IMG/VR virus record: IMGVR_UViG_3300006810_000361
Coordinates: 1 to 24,719 of that record
DNA: 24,719 nt
Direction: 5' to 3' (one strand)
Source of the DNA: a virus
This document shows, one piece after another, positions 14,044 to 22,034 of the stretch. A program made the translations under genes and the position numbers. The notes beneath the pieces were generated by a model. It was given only the letters and a program-made list of their open reading frames with translations. It did no database searches and had not been told where the DNA came from. Each line of letters begins with the position of its first letter. The first letter of the stretch is position 1.

Positions 14044-15054
14044 ATGGCTGTAAATCTTTGCCGTGTATTAGAAAATAGACTCTACAACAATCCAATTGAT
14101 TTATATCAACATATCGTCGATCAAATTGAAGATAATCATTTAGCTATATCAATAGAACCGGAAGGGTGGGATTTAGAATACATTGGATTTTACCAATTTT
14201 TAGATTTTATTAGAAGGTATTTGCATCCGGGCTTACAGGTTACGATTGAAACATGCAACATAGGCCAAAAACATCCACAGTATGTAACACTCGTCCAAAA
14301 AGTTCCAGGGTTCTTAGGTATGGCAATGAACTGGTGGAAACCAGAATATCTTCGACCAAAACAAATAGAAAAAACTTTTGGTTTATTTGTTTGTAGGCCA
14401 GATATTTCACGATTGCATTTTTTAAGTCATTTATACTCCATGTATGGAGATAAATCAATACTGACTGCTAATTGCAGACATGCTGATATTCGAAGAATGC
14501 TACATCATAATGAAGCAATGACCATTGAATCATCGCCTGCTCTATATGATTTACTAAAAATATTGCCAATATCTGGTCCTAATAGTGAACACTTCAATTC
14601 TCCAGGTAAGTTTGATGCTATTAATATTCCTTTGTATCACAGATTTTTTTGTGAGATAGTCTGCGAAACAAACTTTACACAAGGATTTTTCCCAACTGAA
14701 AAGATCTGGCGACCTATGCTCTACAAAACTCCTTTTATAGTTGTAGGCGCACCAGGTTTTGTAGAGAACTTGAAAGCACTTGGTTTTAGAACTTTTGACG
14801 CCTATTGGGACGAAACATATGATACTATTTCAATGGGAGCCGAAGATATATTTAAATGGAGTTGGTTACGTCAGAAACACAATAACATTAACAGTACAAT
14901 ATCAATGCTTGCTTCCAAAAATAATTCAGAGTTACAAGAAATGTATGACAGTATGCAAGATATTTTGGATCATAATTATAACCTTCTGAGCGAAAATTTT
15001 GGAGATCGGGTAAGAGGAAGATTGCATGATCTGGGAATGTCTGCTAAACTATAG
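14044..15054 (+). CDS. Putative glycosyltransferase, GT10 (fucosyltransferase)-like C-terminus
   Basis: 336 residues. The diagnostic block is at about 207-239: CETNFTQGFFPTEKIWRP, then MLYKTPFIVVGAPGF, which mirrors the GT10 pattern E-N/T...(Y/F)-x-T-E-K-(I/L)...(P-I/V)-(V/Y)-x-G-A-P used to hold the nucleotide sugar. The N-terminal half is not recognisable. Likely it moves a sugar onto a phage or host acceptor; the donor and acceptor are unknown. Serine codons here are mostly TCN, whereas the replication genes use mostly AGT/AGC, and the gene looks more AT-rich, which suggests later acquisition. The ribosome site is weak, with only GAGA before the ATG. Confidence 0.65.
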   Translation: MAVNLCRVLENRLYNNPIDLYQHIVDQIEDNHLAISIEPEGWDLEYIGFYQFLDFIRRYLHPGLQVTIETCNIGQKHPQYVTLVQKVPGFLGMAMNWWKPEYLRPKQIEKTFGLFVCRPDISRLHFLSHLYSMYGDKSILTANCRHADIRRMLHHNEAMTIESSPALYDLLKILPISGPNSEHFNSPGKFDAINIPLYHRFFCEIVCETNFTQGFFPTEKIWRPMLYKTPFIVVGAPGFVENLKALGFRTFDAYWDETYDTISMGAEDIFKWSWLRQKHNNINSTISMLASKNNSELQEMYDSMQDILDHNYNLLSENFGDRVRGRLHDLGMSAKL

Positions 15055-15057
15055 TCT

Positions 15058-15771
15058 ATGATACAGAAATTTAATTACCAACCTCTAAGTCGTATAAATA
15101 TCAACGGTAAACGTCATTATAATACACCAACTGGCGATCCTGTACCCAGTGTTACAACAATTCTGGATAAAACCAAACCTGAAGAAAAACGGCAAGCATT
15201 AGCTAACTGGAAAAAACGTGTAGGGGAAACTAAAGCACAACAGATCACCACCGAGGCTGCAAATCGTGGTACAAGAATGCACACCTATCTTGAACACTAT
15301 GTACTGGACGGAGAAATTAAACCAAGAACAAATAATCCTTTCAGCTGGGCAAGTCATGCCATGGCAGAAACTGTTATCCGTGAAGGCTTGTGCAATGTAA
15401 ATGAATATTGGGGTGTAGAGGTTCCGCTGTACTTTCCTGATGTGTACGCAGGAACCACTGATTGTGTAGGTTTACACAAAGGCGAAGAAAGTATACTGGA
15501 CTTCAAGCAAAGCAACAAACCTAAAAAAGAAGAATGGATTGAAGACTACAAACTACAATTGTGTGCATATGCAGAAGCACACAATGAAGTGTATGGTACA
15601 AGCATACACAAAGGTGTTATATTAATGTGTGTTAAACCAGACACTGACGATATGGGTAATATCAAAAGTGAACCAGTATATCAAGAGTTTGTGGTGGAAG
15701 GCAATGATTGGGAATACTGGCGTCAGCAATGGTGGAAACGTGTTGAAGAATATTATACCAAAGTTCTTTAG
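15058..15771 (+). CDS. PD-(D/E)XK superfamily nuclease (Cas4/RecB-like fold)
   Basis: 237 residues. The nuclease core is visible: H75 in RGTRMHTYLE, E121 in YWGVEVPLY, then D135 in AGTTDCVG, then D148-F-K150 in SILDFKQ, and Q167...Y171 in YKLQLCAYAEA, the RecB-family order H, (E), D, DxK, QxxxY. It should cut DNA, with Mg2+ held by D135 and D148. Phage members act in replication, recombination or host DNA breakdown. No Cas genes or cysteine cluster are present, so it is not a CRISPR Cas4. The ATG follows the glycosyltransferase stop by three bases without a clear ribosome site, implying coupling. Confidence 0.82.
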   Translation: MIQKFNYQPLSRININGKRHYNTPTGDPVPSVTTILDKTKPEEKRQALANWKKRVGETKAQQITTEAANRGTRMHTYLEHYVLDGEIKPRTNNPFSWASHAMAETVIREGLCNVNEYWGVEVPLYFPDVYAGTTDCVGLHKGEESILDFKQSNKPKKEEWIEDYKLQLCAYAEAHNEVYGTSIHKGVILMCVKPDTDDMGNIKSEPVYQEFVVEGNDWEYWRQQWWKRVEEYYTKVL

Positions 15772-16288
15772 CGAGCAACAACTGCAAGCAGTTTGGCACG
15801 AGTTTAACACCAATCCCAGATGGCAGTACCGTAGAATGAGCGGAGGCAAATGGTTCTGGTGGTACATGTTTTTTGGATCTGATCAACAATTCCACGGAGC
15901 CAAGCCTGAACAATGGAACAACGTTACTGCTCCAATTTGGAGAGAATTATATGATACGGTATGTAATTTTGCAGGACCAGGTTTTATTCCAACACGTTAT
16001 ATTATAAATGGACAAACACTAGGACAAGAAGGGCATCCGCACAGCGACTTTGCAAGAAATTTAGAAAACCATAGTACATTTTTAGGATACTTAAATCAAG
16101 AATATGATCCTACCTGGGGTGGAGACACAGTGTTCTATCATAATCGCGAAATGATTGAAAGACATAGAATAACTCCAGAACCTGGATTACTGGTAGAATA
16201 CGATAGTAGAATTGTGCATCAAGGTACTCCGCCAACACAGCCAAACATACTCCGTGTGACTCTTGCTATACAAGGCAAATATGAATAA
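15740..16288 (+). CDS. 2OG-Fe(II) oxygenase
   Basis: 182 residues from a GTG at 15740, which has GGTGGA just before it; TTG 15743 and ATG 15704 are alternatives, so the start is uncertain and overlaps the nuclease gene by at least 29 bases. Catalytic features: H-S-D in GHPHSDFAR, the strand TWGGDTVFYHN, the distal His in SRIVHQGTPP and the Arg in ILRVTLAIQ. It is similar in these blocks to the oxygenase at 11172-11690, suggesting they share an ancestor. The N-terminal IIPKFFSEQQL is the helix usually found at the beginning of these phage oxygenases. Substrate unknown. Confidence 0.8.
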   Translation: MLKNIIPKFFSEQQLQAVWHEFNTNPRWQYRRMSGGKWFWWYMFFGSDQQFHGAKPEQWNNVTAPIWRELYDTVCNFAGPGFIPTRYIINGQTLGQEGHPHSDFARNLENHSTFLGYLNQEYDPTWGGDTVFYHNREMIERHRITPEPGLLVEYDSRIVHQGTPPTQPNILRVTLAIQGKYE

Positions 16289-16292
16289 ATAC
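16284..16292 (+). promoter_or_regulatory. Possible late-type promoter AATAAATAC
   Basis: AATAAATAC overlaps the stop codon of the oxygenase and lies 18 bases before the tailspike ATG. By T4 spacing the transcript would start near 16297, just before the GGAGAG ribosome site (16299-16304). The fit to TATAAATA is good in the core but the first base differs. Confidence 0.42.
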
Positions 16293-16310
16293 ATCATCGG
16301 AGAGTTTTAA

Positions 16311-17894
16311 ATGGCAATAGTACAAGTATCACGCATTACCCATAGAAAGGGGTTAGAAGAAAACCTGCCACAACTAGCAGGTGCAGAATTAGGTTGGGTT
16401 ATTGACCAACGTAAACTTTATGTTGGTAATGGAACCTTGCAAGAAGGCGCTCCTGCAATTGGTAACACAGAGGTTCTCACAGAATACAGTGATATTCTTG
16501 CGCTTGCAGATAGCTACACCTATAAAGGCGAATCCGCTGGCTATACTGTAGTTACAGGAACAAACGCAAGCAATAACATCACCCGTACATTACAAAGCAA
16601 ACTTGATGATTTTGCCAGTGTAAGAGATTTTGGAGCAACTGGTGACGGCACCACAGACGATACTGCGGCTATCAATCGAGCATTGTTTCAATTATTCTGT
16701 CGTGCAAGTAACTCCGAAGTGCGCAGAAGTTTGTTCTTTCCAGCAGGTACATACCGCGTAACAAATACCATAAACATTCCTCCTTTTGCTAAAATATACG
16801 GTGAAGGTTCTGACAGTAGCATTATTAAATTAGAAAGCGCCGCTGACTATGTTGCTCGTACAGCAGATAGTTTACAACAAACCGGAGCTAATATTGGAAA
16901 CAATGGTGCTGTGGCTCCGAGAAACATTGAAGTATACGGTATGACTTTTTGGTCAAATGAAACAACAAGCGAAGTTATGCTGGTGCAAGATACTGAGCAG
17001 ATGTATTTTGAAGATGTAAACTTTCAAGGACCACTGGCGCGATCAGATCTTAGCACAGCAGGTGATGATCTTGCTACCGTGCGTTTTAGTAGCACATCTA
17101 GTGCTATTACAAAACACGTTAATTTTAATGCTTGTAAGTTCAGTAATGCTACCTGGGGTTTTGATGCTGACGAAGAAATTCAAGGCATTAATGTAACCAA
17201 CAGTAAATTTAACACGCTATACCGTGGAATACAAATTGGAGTAGGCACAATTATAAATGGCGGACCACTCGGCTTTAAAGTAACACAGAGTTTATTCGAC
17301 GACATTGCATTCCACGGTATTATTCTAAACACCTCCAACTGTGTCAGTGGTTACAATATTTTCCTAGACGTTGGTACAAACTTCAATGGTGGAGACCAAA
17401 GCCCAGTATCAAGTATTGTAGATATAAGACAAGATAACAATGTTAGTATTGGAGACATGTTTGAACGTGGAGAATCCCAGAATGCCGTTTTGCCACGTAT
17501 TGACATAAACAATAAAAAAGTTTTTGCAATAGACAAAGGCGAACGAATTAAATTTGGAACATATACTCGTAAAGTAGGAGAAACTTTTGATATTGCAACA
17601 ACAATAAGTGAAACTACCATAACCACACTTAATATAAATGTCACTGAGGCATTTAACTTGAGGTATACGTTTAAAGATGATGACTCGGCAATTGTCAGAC
17701 ATGGGACACTAAACGTTGTTGCGGCAGAGGATCCAGATGATAGCACAGGTAGTTTAACATACGACGAAGAGTATGTAGAAAATAACAGCAGTGGACTGGT
17801 ATTGTCCGTAACACAAACAGGAAATGTAGTTAGTGTTCAATATACCAGTACTCGTAACGGAACATTTAATTATTCAGTAAACCATTTGGGGTGA
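16311..17894 (+). CDS. Tailspike/tail fibre with pectate-lyase-type beta-helix
   Basis: 527 residues. Residues 5-40 (VSRITHRKGLEENLPQLAG, ELGWVIDQRKLYVGNG) form a short N-terminal module like those that start phage tail fibres and bind the baseplate side. At 103-126 the SVRDFGATGDGTTDDTAAIN block is the hallmark entry to the pectate_lyase_3 beta-helix, and repeated strand-turn units (NIEVYGMTFW, VNFNACKFSN, INVTNSKFN) continue to about 380. The rest (390-527) is a beta-rich tail that may trimerise. Tailspikes of this form bind and often cleave host surface polysaccharide. Catalytic residues cannot be named from sequence alone. A GGAGAG ribosome site precedes the ATG. Confidence 0.82.
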   Translation: MAIVQVSRITHRKGLEENLPQLAGAELGWVIDQRKLYVGNGTLQEGAPAIGNTEVLTEYSDILALADSYTYKGESAGYTVVTGTNASNNITRTLQSKLDDFASVRDFGATGDGTTDDTAAINRALFQLFCRASNSEVRRSLFFPAGTYRVTNTINIPPFAKIYGEGSDSSIIKLESAADYVARTADSLQQTGANIGNNGAVAPRNIEVYGMTFWSNETTSEVMLVQDTEQMYFEDVNFQGPLARSDLSTAGDDLATVRFSSTSSAITKHVNFNACKFSNATWGFDADEEIQGINVTNSKFNTLYRGIQIGVGTIINGGPLGFKVTQSLFDDIAFHGIILNTSNCVSGYNIFLDVGTNFNGGDQSPVSSIVDIRQDNNVSIGDMFERGESQNAVLPRIDINNKKVFAIDKGERIKFGTYTRKVGETFDIATTISETTITTLNINVTEAFNLRYTFKDDDSAIVRHGTLNVVAAEDPDDSTGSLTYDEEYVENNSSGLVLSVTQTGNVVSVQYTSTRNGTFNYSVNHLG

Positions 17895-17897
17895 TAT

Positions 17898-18326
17898 GTG
17901 TGGCCAAATAACAACGACGATCTATTGATCTCTTGGTATAGCCTTCGACTTGACAATACACAAAACGATATAGAACAAGCACTAGTTGCAGTAAACAATT
18001 GGTGGCAGATGGCACCAATCTCTTTGCATTATCTACATTGGGATACTGTAAAAGATTGGCCAGATCCCTGGGATCTTTTGGCAGATGGCGTGTATTGTAG
18101 TCTTGCAAAAGCATTAGGAATCAGTTATACTTTACTGTTAATGAATCGTCCTGATATCAATGATTTAACCTTATTACAAACAGATGAAGGTGACAATTTA
18201 GTCCAGGTGAACCAGGGAAAATATATTCTTAATTGGGCACCTAACGAGTTGTTAAATACGCCTACAGACAAATTCAGAATTACACAAATCATGGAATCTT
18301 CCATGTTTGAATATAAAATAAATTGA
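17898..18326 (+). CDS. Conserved hypothetical phage protein rich in tryptophan
   Basis: 142 residues from a GTG four bases after the tailspike stop. It is unusually rich in Trp (about seven), with NNWWQMAP, HYLHWDTVKDWPDPWDLL and a DGVYCSLAKALGISYTLLLM helix in the middle. The segment with Cys in a helix start (VYCSLAKALG) recalls transglutaminase/NlpC-like folds, but no matching His/Asp can be named, so I leave it open. The C-terminal third is beta-like. It could be a tailspike partner or chaperone given its place directly after that gene; no direct evidence. Confidence 0.58.
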   Translation: MWPNNNDDLLISWYSLRLDNTQNDIEQALVAVNNWWQMAPISLHYLHWDTVKDWPDPWDLLADGVYCSLAKALGISYTLLLMNRPDINDLTLLQTDEGDNLVQVNQGKYILNWAPNELLNTPTDKFRITQIMESSMFEYKIN

Positions 18327-18333
18327 GGCAAAC

Positions 18334-20643
18334 ATGACACAAATCTTAGTAACCAAACGTGACGGCAGGCAAGAGCCGCTGGATATTGAAAAACTACACA
18401 AAGTAGTATTTTGGGCAACTAGGGGAATCACAGGAGTTAGCAGTAGCCAAGTTGAAATCAAAAGCCACATTCAGTTTTACAACGGAATCAAGAGCAGTGA
18501 TATTCAAGAAACACTTATCAAAAGTGCCGCTGACCTAATCTCTGAAGAAACTCCTAACTATCAGCATGTTGCTGGTCGCCTGATTAACTACCATTTGCGC
18601 AAGCAAGTATACGGACAATTCGAACCGTGGAACATCAAAGACCTAGTGGTCAAGAATGTTGAAGCAGGATTTTATGACGCAGAGATCCTTGAAGCATATG
18701 ACGATGAAGAATGGAATAGGATCAATCGTTGGTTACAGCATACTCGCGATGAAGAGTTAACCTATGCTGCTATAGAGCAGTTCCGTGGCAAGTATCTAGT
18801 GCAGAATCGTGTAACAAAACAGGTGTATGAAACACCGCAGATGTGTTACATGCTGATTGCGGCTACGCTGTTCCAACACTACCCAAAAGAAACTCGCATG
18901 CGCTGGGTAAAGGATTATTATAATGCAGTTAGCACACATCAAGTTAGTCTGCCTACTCCTGTTATGGCTGGTGTACGCACTCCTCAGCGTCAATTCTCAA
19001 GTTGCGTTCTTATTGAAACTGATGACAGTCTTGATAGTATTAACGCTACCGCTAGCAGTGTCGTAAAGTATGTTTCACAAAAGGCGGGTATCGGAGTAGG
19101 CGCAGGACGTATTCGTGCCCTTGGAAGTCCAATCCGCAAAGGCGATGCATACCACACAGGTGTTATTCCTTTTTACAAATTGTTCCAAGCGGCTACACGC
19201 TCGTGCTCACAAGGCGGAGTGCGTAACGGAGCGGCCACACTGTACTATCCAATTTGGCACTTGGAAGTTGAAGACTTGCTTGTACTAAAGAACAACAAGG
19301 GCACAGAGGATAACCGTGTGCGTCACATGGACTATGGTGTGCAGTTCAACAAACTTATGTACGAGCGTTTGCTAAGTGGTGGTGACATCACACTGTTCAG
19401 TCCACATGATGTACCAGAAATGTATGACGCTTTTTTTGCTGATCAGGATCGCTTCAAAGAGTTATACGAAAAAGCAGAGCGTAACACACACCTGCGCAAG
19501 AAAAGGATGAAAGCAGTTGATTTGTTTACTGCGTTCATGCAAGAGCGTAAAGATACTGGACGTATCTACCTAATGAACGTGGATAATGCTAACAGTCACG
19601 GTGCATTCAAACCAGAAGTAGCACCAGTAAAGCAAAGCAACCTGTGCTGTGAGATTGATCTACCAACCAAGCCACTGAACAGTGTGGATGATCCTGAAGG
19701 AGAAATTGCATTGTGTACACTCAGTGCCATTAACTGGGGTGCATTCCGTGAGCCAGAGGAAATGGAACGTGCATGTACACTAGCAGTACGTGGACTTGAT
19801 GCATTACTAAGTTACCAAAACTATCCAATACTAGCGGCAGAACTGGCCAGAGGCAACAGACGTCCACTGGGTGTTGGCATTATTAATCTAGCATACTGGC
19901 TTGCTAAGAATGACACAAGTTACAGTGACCCAGGCGCCCTTGAACTTGTAGATACCTGGGCACAGCACTGGAGTTACTACTTGATCAAAGCCTCAGCTGA
20001 TCTTGCAGAAGAAATTGGTGCATGTCCAAAGACCAACGAAACCAAGTATGGTGATGGCATACTACCTGTGGACACATATAAGAAGGATGTCGACGAACTA
20101 GTAGCACACGAGGACAAGGTCGATTGGCAGGGCCTGCGTGAGCAACTGCAAGCAACGGGCATTCGCAACAGCACACTGATGGCACTGATGCCGGCAGAAA
20201 CAAGTGCGCAAATTTCAAACAGCACAAATGGTATCGAACCCCCACGCAGCTATGTAAGCATCAAGCAAAGCAAGGATGGTGTACTAAAGCAGGTTGTACC
20301 AGAATACAGACACCTCAAGAACAAATATGAACTACTGTGGGATCAGCGTAGCCCAGAGGGTTACCTAAAAATTATGGCCATTCTCCAGAAGTATATTGAT
20401 CAGGGCATCTCAGTAAATACTTCTTACAATCCACAGCACTTTGAGGATGAGAAGATACCCATGAGTGACATGCTGAAACACTTGATTATGTTCTATAAAT
20501 ATGGTGGCAAGCAACTCTATTACTTTAATACCTACGATGGCTCAGGCGAAATTGACGTTGATAAAATGAATGCTAGCCAGCCACTGATGGAAAGTGTAAA
20601 CCATATGACAGACGAAGAAGTCTGTGATAGTTGTGCAATATAA
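18334..20643 (+). CDS. nrdA: Ribonucleoside-diphosphate reductase class Ia, large subunit
   Basis: 769 residues, E. coli NrdA length (761). An ATP-cone-like N-terminus (VTKRDGRQEPLDIEKLHKVV) precedes the ten-stranded barrel. Active-site residues align with E. coli by position: C224 (E. coli C225) in SSCVLIE, N436 and C438 with E440 in SNLCCEID (C439 and E441), and C461 in ALCTLS (C462). The C-terminal pair is C764-x-x-C767 (EEVCDSCAI), which relays electrons from glutaredoxin. The enzyme turns NDPs into dNDPs for phage DNA synthesis. GAGG lies before the ATG. NrdB follows after 12 bases, and glutaredoxin after that. Confidence 0.96.
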   Translation: MTQILVTKRDGRQEPLDIEKLHKVVFWATRGITGVSSSQVEIKSHIQFYNGIKSSDIQETLIKSAADLISEETPNYQHVAGRLINYHLRKQVYGQFEPWNIKDLVVKNVEAGFYDAEILEAYDDEEWNRINRWLQHTRDEELTYAAIEQFRGKYLVQNRVTKQVYETPQMCYMLIAATLFQHYPKETRMRWVKDYYNAVSTHQVSLPTPVMAGVRTPQRQFSSCVLIETDDSLDSINATASSVVKYVSQKAGIGVGAGRIRALGSPIRKGDAYHTGVIPFYKLFQAATRSCSQGGVRNGAATLYYPIWHLEVEDLLVLKNNKGTEDNRVRHMDYGVQFNKLMYERLLSGGDITLFSPHDVPEMYDAFFADQDRFKELYEKAERNTHLRKKRMKAVDLFTAFMQERKDTGRIYLMNVDNANSHGAFKPEVAPVKQSNLCCEIDLPTKPLNSVDDPEGEIALCTLSAINWGAFREPEEMERACTLAVRGLDALLSYQNYPILAAELARGNRRPLGVGIINLAYWLAKNDTSYSDPGALELVDTWAQHWSYYLIKASADLAEEIGACPKTNETKYGDGILPVDTYKKDVDELVAHEDKVDWQGLREQLQATGIRNSTLMALMPAETSAQISNSTNGIEPPRSYVSIKQSKDGVLKQVVPEYRHLKNKYELLWDQRSPEGYLKIMAILQKYIDQGISVNTSYNPQHFEDEKIPMSDMLKHLIMFYKYGGKQLYYFNTYDGSGEIDVDKMNASQPLMESVNHMTDEEVCDSCAI

Positions 20644-20655
20644 CAAGGATAAACT

Positions 20656-21783
20656 ATGAGCGTACTAAACCTAAAGAAGAATCGTGACCACACCAAAAGC
20701 CTAGCATTTTTAGATCCAAAGGGCGGTGTGGGTATGCAACGCTATGATACACTAAAGTATCGTCAGTTTGACAAACTAACCGACAAGCAGTTGGGTTTCT
20801 TTTGGCGTCCAGAAGAAGTAGATGTGCTTCGTGATGCCAAAGACTTCAAGGATCTTACTCCTTGGGAACAGCATATCTTTACGTCAAACCTAAAGCGACA
20901 GATTCTTCTTGACAGTGTACAAGGACGTAGCCCTAACATGGCATTCTTGCCTCTTGTGAGCTTGCCAGAACTGGAAACATGGATTGAAACTTGGGCTTTC
21001 TCAGAGACCATTCACAGTCGCAGTTATACACACATTATTCGCAATGTGTACAACGATCCTAGCAAAATTTTTGATGAAATGTATGAGATCAAGGAAATCA
21101 CAGAGTGTGCTGATGACATCACCAAATACTATGATGATCTTATTCGATACACTGGATGGTATAATATGCTGGGCGTCGGCGAACACACAGTAAACGGTGA
21201 AAAAATCACAGTCAGTGAGTATGAGCTCAAGAAGAAACTGTGGTTGTGCCTTGCCAGTGTAAACGTGCTAGAAGGTGTCCGTTTCTACGTTAGTTTTGCT
21301 TGTAGTTGGGCATTTGCTGAACTTAAGAAGATGGAAGGCAACGCAAAGATCATCAAGTTCATTGCTCGCGACGAAAACGTACACCTTGCTAGTACACAAC
21401 AACTTATGAAACTGTTACCTACAGACGACAAAGACTATGCAAAGATTCGCACAGAAACTGAAGCAGAAGTTACCAAGATGTTCACTGATGCAGTGGAGCA
21501 GGAAAAGGCATGGGCCGATTACCTGTTCAGTGATGGTAGCATGATTGGTTTAAACAGTGAACTACTCAAAGAATATGTTGAGTGGATTGCAAACAAGCGT
21601 ATGACCAGTGTAGGATATGCTAGCGCATTTAAAGGCGGATCAAACCCGTTGCCGTGGACGCAAAAATGGATTGCAGGCGGAGATGTTCAAGTTGCACCGC
21701 AAGAAACTGAAATAAGCAGCTACGTTGTTGGCGGCACTAAACAAGACGTAAACGAGAATACATTCTCAGGATTAAGTTTATGA
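20656..21783 (+). CDS. nrdB: Ribonucleoside-diphosphate reductase class Ia, small subunit
   Basis: 375 residues, the E. coli NrdB size. Diiron ligands are all present: D86 (LLDSVQG), E117 and H120 (SETIHSRSY), E206 (VLEGVRF), E240 and H243 (RDENVHL). The radical tyrosine is Y124 in HSRSYTHI, four residues after the His ligand as in E. coli (Y122). It therefore belongs to the Tyr-radical diiron class and needs oxygen, meaning infection in an aerobic host. An AAGGAT ribosome site precedes the ATG. The stop overlaps the glutaredoxin start (ATGA). Confidence 0.96.
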   Translation: MSVLNLKKNRDHTKSLAFLDPKGGVGMQRYDTLKYRQFDKLTDKQLGFFWRPEEVDVLRDAKDFKDLTPWEQHIFTSNLKRQILLDSVQGRSPNMAFLPLVSLPELETWIETWAFSETIHSRSYTHIIRNVYNDPSKIFDEMYEIKEITECADDITKYYDDLIRYTGWYNMLGVGEHTVNGEKITVSEYELKKKLWLCLASVNVLEGVRFYVSFACSWAFAELKKMEGNAKIIKFIARDENVHLASTQQLMKLLPTDDKDYAKIRTETEAEVTKMFTDAVEQEKAWADYLFSDGSMIGLNSELLKEYVEWIANKRMTSVGYASAFKGGSNPLPWTQKWIAGGDVQVAPQETEISSYVVGGTKQDVNENTFSGLSL

Positions 21784-22034
21784 CAAATATAGTATACAGT
21801 AAGGAAAACTGTCCTTTTTGCGACAAAGCAAAAGCATTATTAAAGTCGCATGACATCACTTTTGAAACCAAGATGGTTGGGGTTGATGTTACCCGCGAAC
21901 AACTATTAGAGGCAGTGCCTACAGCAAGAAGTGTGCCCCAGGTGTTTTTATATGGTAATTATATAGGCGGGTACAAAGAACTTGAAGAATATTTTGCAAA
22001 CAACACCACTGGATCAGCCGAAGGTCAGCTTTGA
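21780..22034 (+). CDS. Glutaredoxin
   Basis: 84 residues, the size of Grx1-type proteins. The dithiol active site is C11-P-F-C14, the cis-Pro is P53 in SVPQVF, and the glutathione-binding GGY stands at 63-65. It should reduce the C-terminal cysteines of NrdA, as the T4 NrdC does. It overlaps nrdB by ATGA and the amidinotransferase-like gene by TTGA, so the three form a coupled set. Confidence 0.93.
   Translation: MTNIVYSKENCPFCDKAKALLKSHDITFETKMVGVDVTREQLLEAVPTARSVPQVFLYGNYIGGYKELEEYFANNTTGSAEGQL

Noticed and set aside
15092-15102. TATAAATAT within the nuclease gene, and TATAAATAC near 23477, as promoters
   Set aside because: Both are internal to coding sequence, with no gene start at a suitable distance; chance matches are expected in AT-rich DNA.
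15058-15771. Cas4-like nuclease as a sign of a CRISPR system
   Set aside because: It has the RecB-type DxK core but no cysteine cluster, no Cas neighbours and no direct-repeat array in the window.
17351-17746. Minus-strand frame of 131 codons opposite the tailspike
   Set aside because: Shadow of the beta-helix gene; no ribosome site, no recognisable domain.
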